Source of the DNA: Betaproteobacteria bacterium | Lineage (GTDB): Bacteria; Pseudomonadota; Gammaproteobacteria; Burkholderiales; SG8-39 | DNA: 15,871 nucleotides | Assembly (NCBI GenBank): GCA_029858545.1 | Contig: JAOUFA010000033.1 | Coordinates: 1-15,871 of the forward strand | Direction of reading: 5' to 3' | In this document: piece after piece, positions 7,609-15,101 of the stretch | Layout of the letters: each line of letters opens with the position of its first letter | Numbering within the stretch: the first letter of the stretch is position 1 | The notes under the pieces: model-generated | Database searches by the model: none | What the model was told of the DNA's origin: nothing | Seen by the model: only the letters and a program-made list of their open reading frames with translations | Position numbers and translations under genes: made by a program

Positions 7609-8516
7609 GACTTCGCTCCCCCCTGCGATGCCGCCTTGTCCCACGCGCGCCGGATCGCGCGCCGGGTCAGCGCCGCGATCAACTCCAGGCGATACGCCCC
7701 GTTGGCGCGCCACGAGGTCCTCGGCCGGGACTCGCCGCAGGCGGCCTCGGCCACCGCCTCGAGCCCCTCGTCGGTGAGCGCCTGGCCGCGCAGCACCGCC
7801 TCGGCGCGCTTCGCGCGGAACACGGTCGGCGCGCTGTTGGCGTAGGCGAGCCGCAGATCGCGACAGGTGCGGCCCTCGTCGTCGAGCGCCACCCATGCGC
7901 TCACGCCCACCACCGTCATGTCCATCGATTGACGGTCGTGGAACTTGAGGTAGGTTCCGCCGCTCCTGGGCGCGGGGCGGGGCAGGCCGATCTCCGACAG
8001 CAGTTCGTCGGCCCGGGCAACGGTCCGCCCGAACTCGGGGAAGAACTCGTCGAGCGCCAGCCAGCGATCGCCGCGCGCACTGCTGAGCCGGATTCGCGCG
8101 CCCAGCGTCATCAGCGCCGGGGGCAGGTCCGCGCAGGGCAGCGCCCCGGCGATGTTGCCGCCGATCGTCGCCACGTTGCGCAGTTCATGCCCGCCGATCT
8201 GCGCCGCGGTCTCGCGCAATAGATCATAGCGCGCGGCGATCCTCGGGTCGTGCACGAGACTGCGCAGCGTGGTCATCGCGCCGATGGCCACCCCGCCGTC
8301 GGCCTCTTCGCGCACGAAGTCGAGTTCCGCGACCCCCTTGAGACCGACCACGCGGCGCGGGACGCGCTCGCGCCGGCGCATCTGCAGGATCGCGTCGGTG
8401 CCGCCGGCGAGCAGCATCACCTCGTTCCCGGACGGGCCCGCGATCGCGCCACAGACCTCGGCGAGCGACCGGGGGCCGAGGTACTCGAACTTGGGCAATC
8501 GCATCAGGTAGGTCAT
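7605..8516 (-). CDS. Xanthine-oxidase-family FAD subunit, HcrB/CoxM-like, without [4Fe-4S] insert
   Basis: 303 residues. FAD-binding motifs are LLAGGTD (35-41) and ATIGGNIAG (116-124), followed by the C-terminal CO-dehydrogenase flavoprotein domain. It would pass electrons between the [2Fe-2S] subunit and an external carrier. In true 4-hydroxybenzoyl-CoA reductases the FAD subunit has an insert of about 40 residues after TIGGN with four cysteines that bind a [4Fe-4S] cluster. Here the sequence runs straight on (GALPCADLPPAL), and the only cysteines are 22, 128, 218 and 260, far apart. The extra cluster is therefore missing, as in ordinary hydroxylases of the family. The ATG at 8516 has GGAGG four bases upstream; the later in-frame ATG at 8504 has none. 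The spacer upstream holds a palindromic regulator site. Confidence 0.9.
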   Translation of the reverse strand: MTYLMRLPKFEYLGPRSLAEVCGAIAGPSGNEVMLLAGGTDAILQMRRRERVPRRVVGLKGVAELDFVREEADGGVAIGAMTTLRSLVHDPRIAARYDLLRETAAQIGGHELRNVATIGGNIAGALPCADLPPALMTLGARIRLSSARGDRWLALDEFFPEFGRTVARADELLSEIGLPRPAPRSGGTYLKFHDRQSMDMTVVGVSAWVALDDEGRTCRDLRLAYANSAPTVFRAKRAEAVLRGQALTDEGLEAVAEAACGESRPRTSWRANGAYRLELIAALTRRAIRRAWDKAASQGGAKS

Positions 8517-8635
8517 CGACCCTCCGGCTCGCTGCGTGGCGCCGACGGGCTTCGCTCGGGACGGCGCGCTCCGCGACGCAGGCAGTCAAGGATCGCCGAC
8601 GGACTGCGCCGGGCGACGGGCGCGCCGCGCGCGGC

Positions 8636-8651
8636 GTTGACCTGGGTCAAC
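8636..8651. promoter_or_regulatory. FNR/DNR-like palindrome in the spacer before the molybdenum-enzyme genes
   Basis: GTTGACC-TG-GGTCAAC is a perfect inverted repeat with 7-base arms. Its core TTGAC-N4-GTCAA fits the spacing of CRP/FNR-family boxes (FNR TTGAT-N4-ATCAA; DNR-like variants carry TTGAC/GTCAA). It lies in the 183-bp non-coding spacer (8517-8699), centred about 128 bases upstream of the FAD-subunit ATG. The spacer is the longest gap in the block, so a second promoter here responding to oxygen, nitrate or nitric oxide is plausible. I find no convincing -10 element at the spacing expected for class II activation, so the role (activation or repression) is open. Confidence 0.45.
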
Positions 8652-8699
8652 GTTCGCATCGCCCGGCCGCGCTCCTGTATCGACCGCACCGAGCCGCTC

Positions 8700-9254
8700 T
8701 CACTTTCGCGCCTTGGACATCTGGTTCAGGCTTTCGATGACCGCTTGAATTCCATGCTGATTGACCAGCGACTCGAGTCCGATCTCGATCTGCCCGCGCT
8801 TGATCTGCGGCGTTTCCTCGCGTTCCACCTCGCGTTCCACGTAGGTGAGCGCGTCGGTGCCGCAGACCTGCACGCACATCGGTTCCGCCAGCGGCGGCAC
8901 GCTTTCACACATGTCGCATTTGAGCGGCAGGCCCGAGTCGGGCTCCACGAAATAGTCCCTGGACGGGCACGATGCGCCGCAGAAACTGCACTCGCTGTAT
9001 TCCTTGCCGTTGATCGTGTAGATATGCCTGCCGTTGCATTCGGAGGGGGTGTAGTCGCCGGCGCGGATCGGCACGTACTCGTCGTTGAGCTCATCGGCAA
9101 CCACCCTGATCCGCGACTTCGCCGGATTGACGCTGCTGTACCGCGGATGCGCGTGATACGCCGAACAGGCCATCTCGCAGGCGCGACAGCCAGTGCACTG
9201 GTTGATGTCGACCTTGATTTCCTTGACGATCCTCGTCGTCCGACCGCTCTTCAT
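8700..9254 (-). CDS. Three-[4Fe-4S] ferredoxin-type subunit, BamC-like, partner of the tungsten enzyme
   Basis: 184 residues with exactly twelve cysteines: Cys20, 23, 26, 30 (CTGCRACEMAC), Cys73, Cys89, 92, 96 (CSFCGASC), Cys113, 116 (CDMC), Cys127 and Cys131. Twelve ligands would suit three [4Fe-4S] clusters, as in BamC and other DMSO-reductase B-type electron-transfer subunits. There is no signal peptide or Tat motif, so it is cytoplasmic. It is the gene immediately after the AOR-family subunit (45 bases), matching the bamB-bamC order. It would wire the tungsten site to the Hdr/Nuo-like electron module. The start is the ATG at 9254, with GGGAGG seven bases upstream; the longer frame to 9293 has no such support and would run into the upstream gene. 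The C-terminus (residues 140-184) is cysteine-free and helical. Confidence 0.86.
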   Translation of the reverse strand: MKSGRTTRIVKEIKVDINQCTGCRACEMACSAYHAHPRYSSVNPAKSRIRVVADELNDEYVPIRAGDYTPSECNGRHIYTINGKEYSECSFCGASCPSRDYFVEPDSGLPLKCDMCESVPPLAEPMCVQVCGTDALTYVEREVEREETPQIKRGQIEIGLESLVNQHGIQAVIESLNQMSKARK

Positions 9255-9299
9255 CGCAGAACCTCCCATTCGCGCTCGCGCCGCTCCGGTCATGGTCCC

Positions 9300-11228
9300 T
9301 CAGGCGGGCATGCTTTCGTCGGCGCTCAGGATGCCTCGCTGTTCGAGGTCGTCGGCCACGTAACCCATATCCAGCCTCTCGAGGGTCTGCCGGGTCGGAA
9401 TGCCCTCGCGGTTCCAGCCCTTGAACGCATAGTATTTGCTCAACAGCTCCTGTTCGTACTTCTCGTCCCTGATCGCCCAGTGGTCCTCGGGCGGCCGTTC
9501 GTCCTTTCTGCGCAAACCTCTTCTGACGTTCACCGCCCGCACGAGGGTTCGTATTCTCTGGAAAGCCTTCCACAGTTTTTCCTTGTCCATCTCGATGCCG
9601 GTCGCAAGCGAGATGATCCGGGGAATGTTGTTCATGTGATACGGAACGTCCCCGCCGAACTGGCCCCTGAACGACGATACGAATCCGCAGGTTCCGATGG
9701 AGTCGTCGATGTAGTGCATTGCCTCGTTCCAGTCGACGATGTCGCAGGTTCTCTCGTCGGACATGTCGCTGCGCTTTTCCCACTCCAGGAAGTACTTCTT
9801 GAATTTTTCGTCGGGCACCGCCTCCCATTTGCCGACGAACTCCTCGCGCTGTTCCCTGGTCGGGAGCGGGTCCTGCGGAAAGGATCCTTCGATCTGGGTG
9901 ATGCTCATCTTCTCGCCGGTGGCGATCATCAGGAAGTAGGCGGGATTCAGCTTGCCCAGCTTGATCGGCAGCTGTTCGAATTTCTTGGTGGTGTTGTGGT
10001 CGTACTTTTCCGCGCCGTTGCCGATCCGGCGCGCGGCATGAGAGACGCTGTCGGCCAGAATGTCGCCGATCCCTTCGCGGCGAACGATCTTCTCCAGCAG
10101 GTAGAAGAACCGTCCCTTGCTGTCGGCGGGCATGCCGGGGAAGTCCTTGTCGGTCAATATGCCGGCTTCGAGCAGCTCGAGCGCGAAGGCGATGACCTGC
10201 GGCGTCGAATACGAGTCGACGCCGTATTCCTGCGCCACGCCAAGGATTTCATAGCTGAAGTCGAGCTCGAGGAACGCCGCCATATGGTAGGTGTCCTTGC
10301 CGAAGCACTTGTAGCCGAAGCGCGGCCGCCCGGGCCACTTGATCACGTTGCGGCATTTCTTCGGACAGTTGTAGCAACCCGTCTGCCGGTCCATGTGATC
10401 GTATTTCCACTTCGTCCAGCGTTCCTGAAGCTCCTTGCTCCAGTAATTCTTGATCCGCGTGCGCGCGTTGCCCCAGGCGAAATGGTTGTGGTGAAAACTG
10501 TCATCCTCATCGACCGCCATCCAGTCGCCGCAGCCGGAACTCTCGGCCATCTTCTTGTGGATGCGCTGGCACACGTCGAACAGCTCGGCCGGCCGGGCGA
10601 GGTTGAGGTCCTTGGTGCCGCGCACCGCGATCGCCTTCAGCCGCTTGTCTCCCATGATCACGCCGACTCCGCGCGCCGCGCTCGCGTGATTGTGGTCGAT
10701 CGAGGCCATGTAGACCCGGTTCTCGCCGGCCAGGCCGATCGCGGCCACCTGGACTTTCTGATCCTTCAGCTCTCTTTTCAGCAGGTCTCCGGTTTCGGTC
10801 GTGCCTTTGCCCCGGAGGTGCGTCGCGTCGCGTATTTCGACCTTGTCGTTGTGTATGTACAGGTAGACGAGGTCGGGGGCCTTGCCGCGGATGATGATCC
10901 GGTCGTAACCGGCGTACTTCAGTTCCGGTCCGAAGAACCCGCCGAACAGCGAGTGCGACATCAGGTTCGTCTGGGGAGAGAAGGTGTTCACCACGGTGCG
11001 ATTCGCGGCCGGCGCCGGCGTGCCGTGCAGGAGGCCGGTGCTGAAGATCAACAGATTATCGGGAGAGAAAGGATCGGTCCCGGGAGGCACCCGCTCAAAC
11101 AGGATCTTGGCGGCGATCCCCTGCCCGCCCAGGTAGAGCGCGGTGTCGCGGGCATCGGTCGCCACCTTTTCGATGCTGCCGCGCGATAGATCGATTTCCA
11201 GACTGAACCCCGTCTCTGCGTACCTCAT
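9300..11228 (-). CDS. Tungsten-containing AOR-family oxidoreductase, BamB-like
   Basis: 642 residues, close to BamB (about 650), the catalytic subunit of class II benzoyl-CoA reductase. The N-terminal domain has LYLGGQGIAAKIL (31-43), NRTVVNTFSPQT (76-87) and the pterin-binding stretch SAARGVGVIMGDKRLKAI (183-200). [4Fe-4S] ligands are Cys285, Cys288, Cys292 (CYNCPKKC) and Cys514 (IGTCGF). Cys308 in KCFGKDTYHMAA sits where, from memory, BamB has its tungsten-ligating Cys322, and His246 aligns with BamB His260. The residue aligned with BamB Glu251 is not acidic or is ambiguous (Trp236/Met237, with Asp235 nearby). The fold and cofactor (bis-tungstopterin) are secure; benzoyl-CoA reduction is not. 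Another low-potential acyl-CoA or aldehyde reaction is possible. The start ATG overlaps the preceding stop (ATGA), with AGAGG upstream. Confidence 0.87.
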   Translation of the reverse strand: MRYAETGFSLEIDLSRGSIEKVATDARDTALYLGGQGIAAKILFERVPPGTDPFSPDNLLIFSTGLLHGTPAPAANRTVVNTFSPQTNLMSHSLFGGFFGPELKYAGYDRIIIRGKAPDLVYLYIHNDKVEIRDATHLRGKGTTETGDLLKRELKDQKVQVAAIGLAGENRVYMASIDHNHASAARGVGVIMGDKRLKAIAVRGTKDLNLARPAELFDVCQRIHKKMAESSGCGDWMAVDEDDSFHHNHFAWGNARTRIKNYWSKELQERWTKWKYDHMDRQTGCYNCPKKCRNVIKWPGRPRFGYKCFGKDTYHMAAFLELDFSYEILGVAQEYGVDSYSTPQVIAFALELLEAGILTDKDFPGMPADSKGRFFYLLEKIVRREGIGDILADSVSHAARRIGNGAEKYDHNTTKKFEQLPIKLGKLNPAYFLMIATGEKMSITQIEGSFPQDPLPTREQREEFVGKWEAVPDEKFKKYFLEWEKRSDMSDERTCDIVDWNEAMHYIDDSIGTCGFVSSFRGQFGGDVPYHMNNIPRIISLATGIEMDKEKLWKAFQRIRTLVRAVNVRRGLRRKDERPPEDHWAIRDEKYEQELLSKYYAFKGWNREGIPTRQTLERLDMGYVADDLEQRGILSADESMPA

Positions 11229-11824
11229 TTGCTTACCTCTTCGCTGGATGTTCGCGATCTCGTCAAAACGAACGCCGCCTGCAACGCCGAAGTCGGGCAC
11301 AGCGGGAAACATTCCTTGCACTCCCAGCACTCGGCGGCGGCAATCTCCGGAACAAAGCTGATCTCCCGGCTCGGTCCGCGATCGATGAAACCCACTGCAT
11401 TCCTTTGCTTCACCTCGGCGCAGTACCTGACGCACAGCCCGCAGAGAATGCAGAACGACGGCTCCTTCGGAAACCGGTCCTTGTCGGCGCGGTATTCACG
11501 GGCGAGGTTCTGCAACACCTCGGACTCCGGGGCATAGGCGAGCAACTGCTCGGTCAGCAGCTTGCGGATCCTGTCTATCTGCTCGGATCGGGTCTTCACC
11601 ACCAGGCCTTTCCCGGCCGGGTAGGTGCAGGCGGCCACCAGGGTCGTCCTGCCAGCGGCCTCGACTTCCACCATGCACAGCCGGCAGCCGCCGAAAGGCT
11701 CCAGTTTCTCGTGGTGGCACACGGTAGGGATCGAAATACCCGCGCCCCGGGCCGCCTCCAGGAGCGACATGCCCTGCGTCGCCGCGACGTCCCGGCCATC
11801 GATGCGCAAGGAGAGGTCGGTCAT
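11225..11824 (-). CDS. NuoG-N-terminal-like iron-sulfur protein ([2Fe-2S] plus two [4Fe-4S]), BamI-like
   Basis: 199 residues. The N-terminal [2Fe-2S] domain has Cys36, Cys47, Cys50 (CRLC) and Cys66. The C-terminal part has two [4Fe-4S] motifs: Cys125, 128, 131, 135 (CILCGLCVRYC) and Cys166, 169, 172, 176 (CWECKECFPLCP). The protein resembles the N-terminal iron-sulfur part of NuoG/HydA/HoxU and the small NuoG-like subunits of NADH-linked bifurcating complexes; it has no molybdopterin domain. Its role would be to pass electrons from the NuoF-like subunit to the rest of the complex. The start ATG overlaps the nuoF-like stop, and its own stop overlaps the start of the tungsten subunit gene, so all three are probably translationally coupled. 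The N-terminus has no targeting signal. Confidence 0.88.
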   Translation of the reverse strand: MTDLSLRIDGRDVAATQGMSLLEAARGAGISIPTVCHHEKLEPFGGCRLCMVEVEAAGRTTLVAACTYPAGKGLVVKTRSEQIDRIRKLLTEQLLAYAPESEVLQNLAREYRADKDRFPKEPSFCILCGLCVRYCAEVKQRNAVGFIDRGPSREISFVPEIAAAECWECKECFPLCPTSALQAAFVLTRSRTSSEEVSK

Positions 11825-13773
11825 CCTGTTTCTTTCTGTCCTGCGTGCGCCGCCGCCTTCTTTCTGACGACGACACGAAGTGCGTCCGGAACGGGCTCGG
11901 GAACGCGCTCGCCGGTCAGCCTGACGACCGCGTCGAACTTCGACGGGCAGACGTCGAAGCAGGTGCCGCATTTGTTGCACTTCTGCTGATCGATGACATG
12001 TATCCGGTCCCTCGCCCCGGATATCGCCTCCGACGTGCACCGCTTCATGCAAAGCAGACAGGCCGCGCAGGCTTGCGGATCGATGTAGTACGAGACCAGA
12101 TCCTTGCAGGAATACGACAGGCAGCGCTTCTCCCGGATATGCGCCTCGTACTCGGCCCGGAAATGCCGGATCGTGCTCAGCACCGGGTTGGGTGCGCTTC
12201 TCCCCAGCGCGCAAAGCGAGGCGCTCCCGGTCGTCATCGCCAGCTCCTCCAGGAGTTCAATGTCGCCCTCTTTGCCGCGTCCTTCGGTGATGTTGGTGAG
12301 TATCCGGTGCATCTGCTTGATGCCCTCGCGGCACGGCGAGCATTTGCCGCACGACTCCTGGGCGAGAAAATTGACGAAGTAGCGCGCGACATCGACCATG
12401 CAGGTGTCTTCGTCCAGGACGATCATCCCGCCCGAACCCATCATGGCCCCGGCCTTGGTGAGTGCGTCGAAATCGACCGCGATGTCGAGGTGTTCCTCGG
12501 GGATGCAGCCCCCTGCCGGGCCGCCGGTCTGCACCGCCTTGAATTTCTTTCCGCCGGGAATGCCGTCGCCGATCTTGTAGACGATATCCCTGAGCGTGAC
12601 GCCCATCGGGACCTCGACCAGACCGGTATTCCTGATCTTGCCGACCAGCGAGAAGATCTTGGTGCCCTTGCTTCCCGCGGTGCCGAACTGCGCGAACCAG
12701 TCGGCGCCGCGGTTGATGATCAACGGCACATTCGCCCAGGTTTCGACATTGTTGATGTTGGTCGGCTTGCCCCAGAGTCCCCGGGTGGCCGGATAAGGCG
12801 GCCTCGAGCGGGGCTCGCCGGGCCGGCCCTCGAGAGACAGGATCAACGCGGTTTCCTCGCCGCAAACGAACGCACCGGCGCCGCGGTGCACCTGGACGCG
12901 GAAGTCGAAGCCCGAGCCGAGGATATTGCTGCCCAGAAAGCCGTATTCCTCGGCCTGCCGGATCGCGATGCCGACGTTCTTCAGCGCGAGCGGATACTCC
13001 TGGCGCACGTAGACATAGCCCTCCCGGGCGCCGATCGCGTAGGCGCCGATCAGCAATCCTTCCAGAATCGAATGGGGATTTCCTTCCAGCACGGCGCGGT
13101 CCATGAATGCGCCCGGATCACCCTCGTCGGCATTGACGATCACGTACTTCGTTTCACCGGGAGCATTGCGCGCGGCGTCCCACTTCACCCCGGTGGGAAA
13201 TCCGCCGCCGCCCCTGCCGCGCAGGCCGGATTTGCCGATTTCCTCCACGACCTGTTCGGCGGTCATCCGGGAAAGCACTTTCGCCAGCGCCGAGTATCCG
13301 CCCAGCGCCAGATAGTCGTCGATGCACTGGGGATCGATCTTGATGTTGTTGCCGATGATGTTCCGCTCCTGATTCTTGTAGAACGGGATATCGGACTCGC
13401 GGACGGCTCGCTCCTTCGTCGTGGCGTCGGCGTACAGCAGCCGGTCGATGACCGTCTTCTCCTTCAGGGTCTTCGAGACGATCGTCGGGACGTCCTTGGG
13501 AGCGACCTGGAGATAGCAGGTCTGCCCGGGATCGATCACCACGATGGGGCCGCGCTCGCAAAAGCCGGGGCAGCCGGTGGCTTTCACCTGCACCTCGCCC
13601 TTCAGGCCCTGCGTTTCGATTTCGGTGTCGAACGCGGCGATGACCCTGGCTGCCCCGGTGGCAAGACAACCGGCACCGGCGCACACCGACACACGCGGTC
13701 TGTCCGGATGATTCCTCGAGACGATTTCCTGTCTGAGGCGTTCCAGTTCGGCGGCAGAGGTGAGTGCTGGCAT
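11821..13773 (-). CDS. nuoF: NuoF-like NADH-binding FMN flavoprotein with extra ferredoxin domains (HydB/HndC/BamH type)
   Basis: 650 residues, about 200 more than respiratory NuoF. Residues 25-105 are a thioredoxin-like [2Fe-2S] domain with Cys31, 36, 68, 72. The NuoF core follows: GRGGGGFPTG (186-195, NADH/FMN), NADEGDPGAF (214-223), GAGAFVCGEETAL (298-310) and the N3-type [4Fe-4S] site ESCGKCSPCREG with Cys475, 478, 481 and Cys521. The C-terminus adds two [4Fe-4S] motifs (Cys569, 572, 575, 579 and Cys599, 602, 605, 609). This architecture is that of soluble NADH-linked hydrogenase and bifurcating subunits, and of BamH. It would be the NAD(H) entry or exit point of the complex. The start lies nine bases after the nuoE-like stop; only a weak GCAGG precedes it, consistent with coupling to the upstream gene. 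Confidence 0.92.
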   Translation of the reverse strand: MPALTSAAELERLRQEIVSRNHPDRPRVSVCAGAGCLATGAARVIAAFDTEIETQGLKGEVQVKATGCPGFCERGPIVVIDPGQTCYLQVAPKDVPTIVSKTLKEKTVIDRLLYADATTKERAVRESDIPFYKNQERNIIGNNIKIDPQCIDDYLALGGYSALAKVLSRMTAEQVVEEIGKSGLRGRGGGGFPTGVKWDAARNAPGETKYVIVNADEGDPGAFMDRAVLEGNPHSILEGLLIGAYAIGAREGYVYVRQEYPLALKNVGIAIRQAEEYGFLGSNILGSGFDFRVQVHRGAGAFVCGEETALILSLEGRPGEPRSRPPYPATRGLWGKPTNINNVETWANVPLIINRGADWFAQFGTAGSKGTKIFSLVGKIRNTGLVEVPMGVTLRDIVYKIGDGIPGGKKFKAVQTGGPAGGCIPEEHLDIAVDFDALTKAGAMMGSGGMIVLDEDTCMVDVARYFVNFLAQESCGKCSPCREGIKQMHRILTNITEGRGKEGDIELLEELAMTTGSASLCALGRSAPNPVLSTIRHFRAEYEAHIREKRCLSYSCKDLVSYYIDPQACAACLLCMKRCTSEAISGARDRIHVIDQQKCNKCGTCFDVCPSKFDAVVRLTGERVPEPVPDALRVVVRKKAAAHAGQKETG

Positions 13774-13782
13774 GGCCTGCGG

Positions 13783-14235
13783 CTACTGATAGTTCTTCAA
13801 CAGGTCGGCGGCTTTGTCGGGCACCAGTCTGCCGAGATGCTGCGCGTCGATTTCCATCACCGGCCCCAGCGCACAGCAGCCGAGGCAGTTGACGGTATTC
13901 AGGCTGAACTTCATCTCCGCGTCGGTTTCGCCGGGCTGGATTCCGGTGACGTTCTGCACCACCTCGAGCACGCGCGACGCACCGCGCACATGACAGGCAG
14001 TCCCCACGCACACGCCAATTTCATGACGCCCCCGGGGAACCAGGCTGAACGCCTTGTAGAAAGTGGTCGTATGCTGAATCCGGCTCAACGGAACCCGCAA
14101 TTTTTCGCTGACCATCTCCAAGGCCTCCCTGGGCAGCCAGTGAAGTTCGTTCTGGATGTCGAGCAATATCTGGATCAGCGATCCGGCTTCGCACCCGTGG
14201 TGATTGATGATCTGCTCGATTCTCGCGGCATCCAT
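13783..14235 (-). CDS. nuoE: NuoE-like [2Fe-2S] thioredoxin-fold subunit (BamG type)
   Basis: 150 residues, the normal length of NuoE/HndA. A helical N-terminus (LLDIQNELHWLPREALEMVS) is followed by the thioredoxin-like [2Fe-2S] domain with Cys76-x4-Cys81 (CVGTAC) and Cys117-x3-Cys121 (CLGCC). It pairs with NuoF and carries the N1a-type cluster, which in bifurcating complexes often tunes or stores electrons near FMN. It lies 72 bases downstream of the MvhD-like gene and nine bases upstream of the NuoF-like start. A GAGG sits eight bases before the ATG. Nothing unusual is seen in the cluster ligands. Confidence 0.92.
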   Translation of the reverse strand: MDAARIEQIINHHGCEAGSLIQILLDIQNELHWLPREALEMVSEKLRVPLSRIQHTTTFYKAFSLVPRGRHEIGVCVGTACHVRGASRVLEVVQNVTGIQPGETDAEMKFSLNTVNCLGCCALGPVMEIDAQHLGRLVPDKAADLLKNYQ

Positions 14236-14307
14236 GATCTCGGCCTCTATCTTTCCTGCGATTGCGGGTCCGCACCGGGCACGCGCCGCCGCCGGGAGCC
14301 GGCTTGA

Positions 14308-15075
14308 TCAGGCGAGCGCATAGCGCTTCCGGCCCTCGTCGAACCTGACCAGTCTTTGCCTGGCCGAACTGTTCAGATGTTTGGACACTTCGGCGCGGCT
14401 CATTCCCAGGCTGTCGGCAATTTCCCCGGTGGAAAGAGCCTGCTCGCGCAAAAGCACCAAGATCTGGCTGATCGCCAGCTTGTCCACGATCAGCTTCCTG
14501 AACAACGCATTCAGCGCGTCGCTGGCAAAGAATTCCTCGTACTGCTGCTTGTCGTCGAAACGTACCCGCAGCTTCTCGCGTTCCACCAGCTTGATGTAGG
14601 GGAGCAGCCTCCGGATCGCTTCGAGCTTGAGATTCAATGCGCTCCGATCCATGCCTTCGCCGCTGCCCAGTGGACCCAGTTGCTTCAATCGGGCGGTGAA
14701 ATCGGTCACCACTTCGGCGTAGCGGATTCCCTCGGAGGCGGAAACCCATTCAAGCCGCAATCTTTCCGGATTCACTCCCACGCAATCGAGCAATTTCCTG
14801 CCCAGATGCATCATGCTCAGCGCGTCGTAGTTTCCTTCCGTGACGTAATGGCACTCTCCCAGCCAGCAGCCGCCGATGAACACGCCGTCGTTACCGTTCG
14901 CGAACGCGCGCAGCACGAATTCCAGATCCATCCTGCCCGAGCACATCACGCGGATCACTTTGATGCTCGCCGGATACTGGTAGCGCGACACACCGCACAG
15001 GTCCGCGCCGGCATAACTGCACCAGTTGCACAGGAATCCCAGGATCCTTGGTTTGAATTCTTGCGCTGCGCCCAT
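14308..15075 (-). CDS. mvhD: MvhD-like [2Fe-2S] protein fused to a C-terminal helix-turn-helix (BamF type)
   Basis: 255 residues from the ATG at 15075. Residues 8-130 are an MvhD (hydrogenase delta) domain: FLCNWCSYAGADLCG (14-28), VMCSGRMD (43-50) and GGCWLGECHY (68-77). MvhD passes electrons between a partner enzyme and HdrA via its [2Fe-2S] cluster. After a helical linker (about 145-205) come residues 205-255, which look like a winged helix-turn-helix of ArsR type: STGEIADSLGMSRAEVSKHL, then a basic wing VRFDEGRKRYAL. The HTH could bind DNA or be a protein-docking domain. The ATG at 15075 has GGGAG ten bases upstream and starts as MvhD proteins usually do. An alternative GTG at 15105 would overlap the hdrA-like stop (GTGA) and add ten residues. 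Orthology to BamF is likely but not proven. Confidence 0.82.
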   Translation of the reverse strand: MGAAQEFKPRILGFLCNWCSYAGADLCGVSRYQYPASIKVIRVMCSGRMDLEFVLRAFANGNDGVFIGGCWLGECHYVTEGNYDALSMMHLGRKLLDCVGVNPERLRLEWVSASEGIRYAEVVTDFTARLKQLGPLGSGEGMDRSALNLKLEAIRRLLPYIKLVEREKLRVRFDDKQQYEEFFASDALNALFRKLIVDKLAISQILVLLREQALSTGEIADSLGMSRAEVSKHLNSSARQRLVRFDEGRKRYALA

Positions 15076-15101
15076 TCTCGAATCGCTCCCGTCGCGGTCA
15101 T

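Noticed and set aside
8537..8565. GCGCCG / CGGCGC inverted repeat in the spacer before the FAD subunit gene
   Set aside because: Only 6-bp arms of G and C around a 17-base loop; expected by chance in this composition.
8636..8651. Palindrome read as an intrinsic terminator of the tungsten half
   Set aside because: The 2-base spacer is too short for a hairpin loop at full arm length and no T-run follows; a protein-binding site is the better reading.
8250..11189. Plus-strand frame of 979 codons opposite the FAD, ferredoxin and tungsten genes
   Set aside because: It spans three real minus-strand genes and their gaps, has no recognisable motif, and arises from the rarity of stop codons in this composition.
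11845..14307. Plus-strand frame of 820 codons opposite the nuoF- and nuoE-like genes
   Set aside because: Antisense shadow; no domain, and both minus-strand genes beneath it have complete cofactor motifs.
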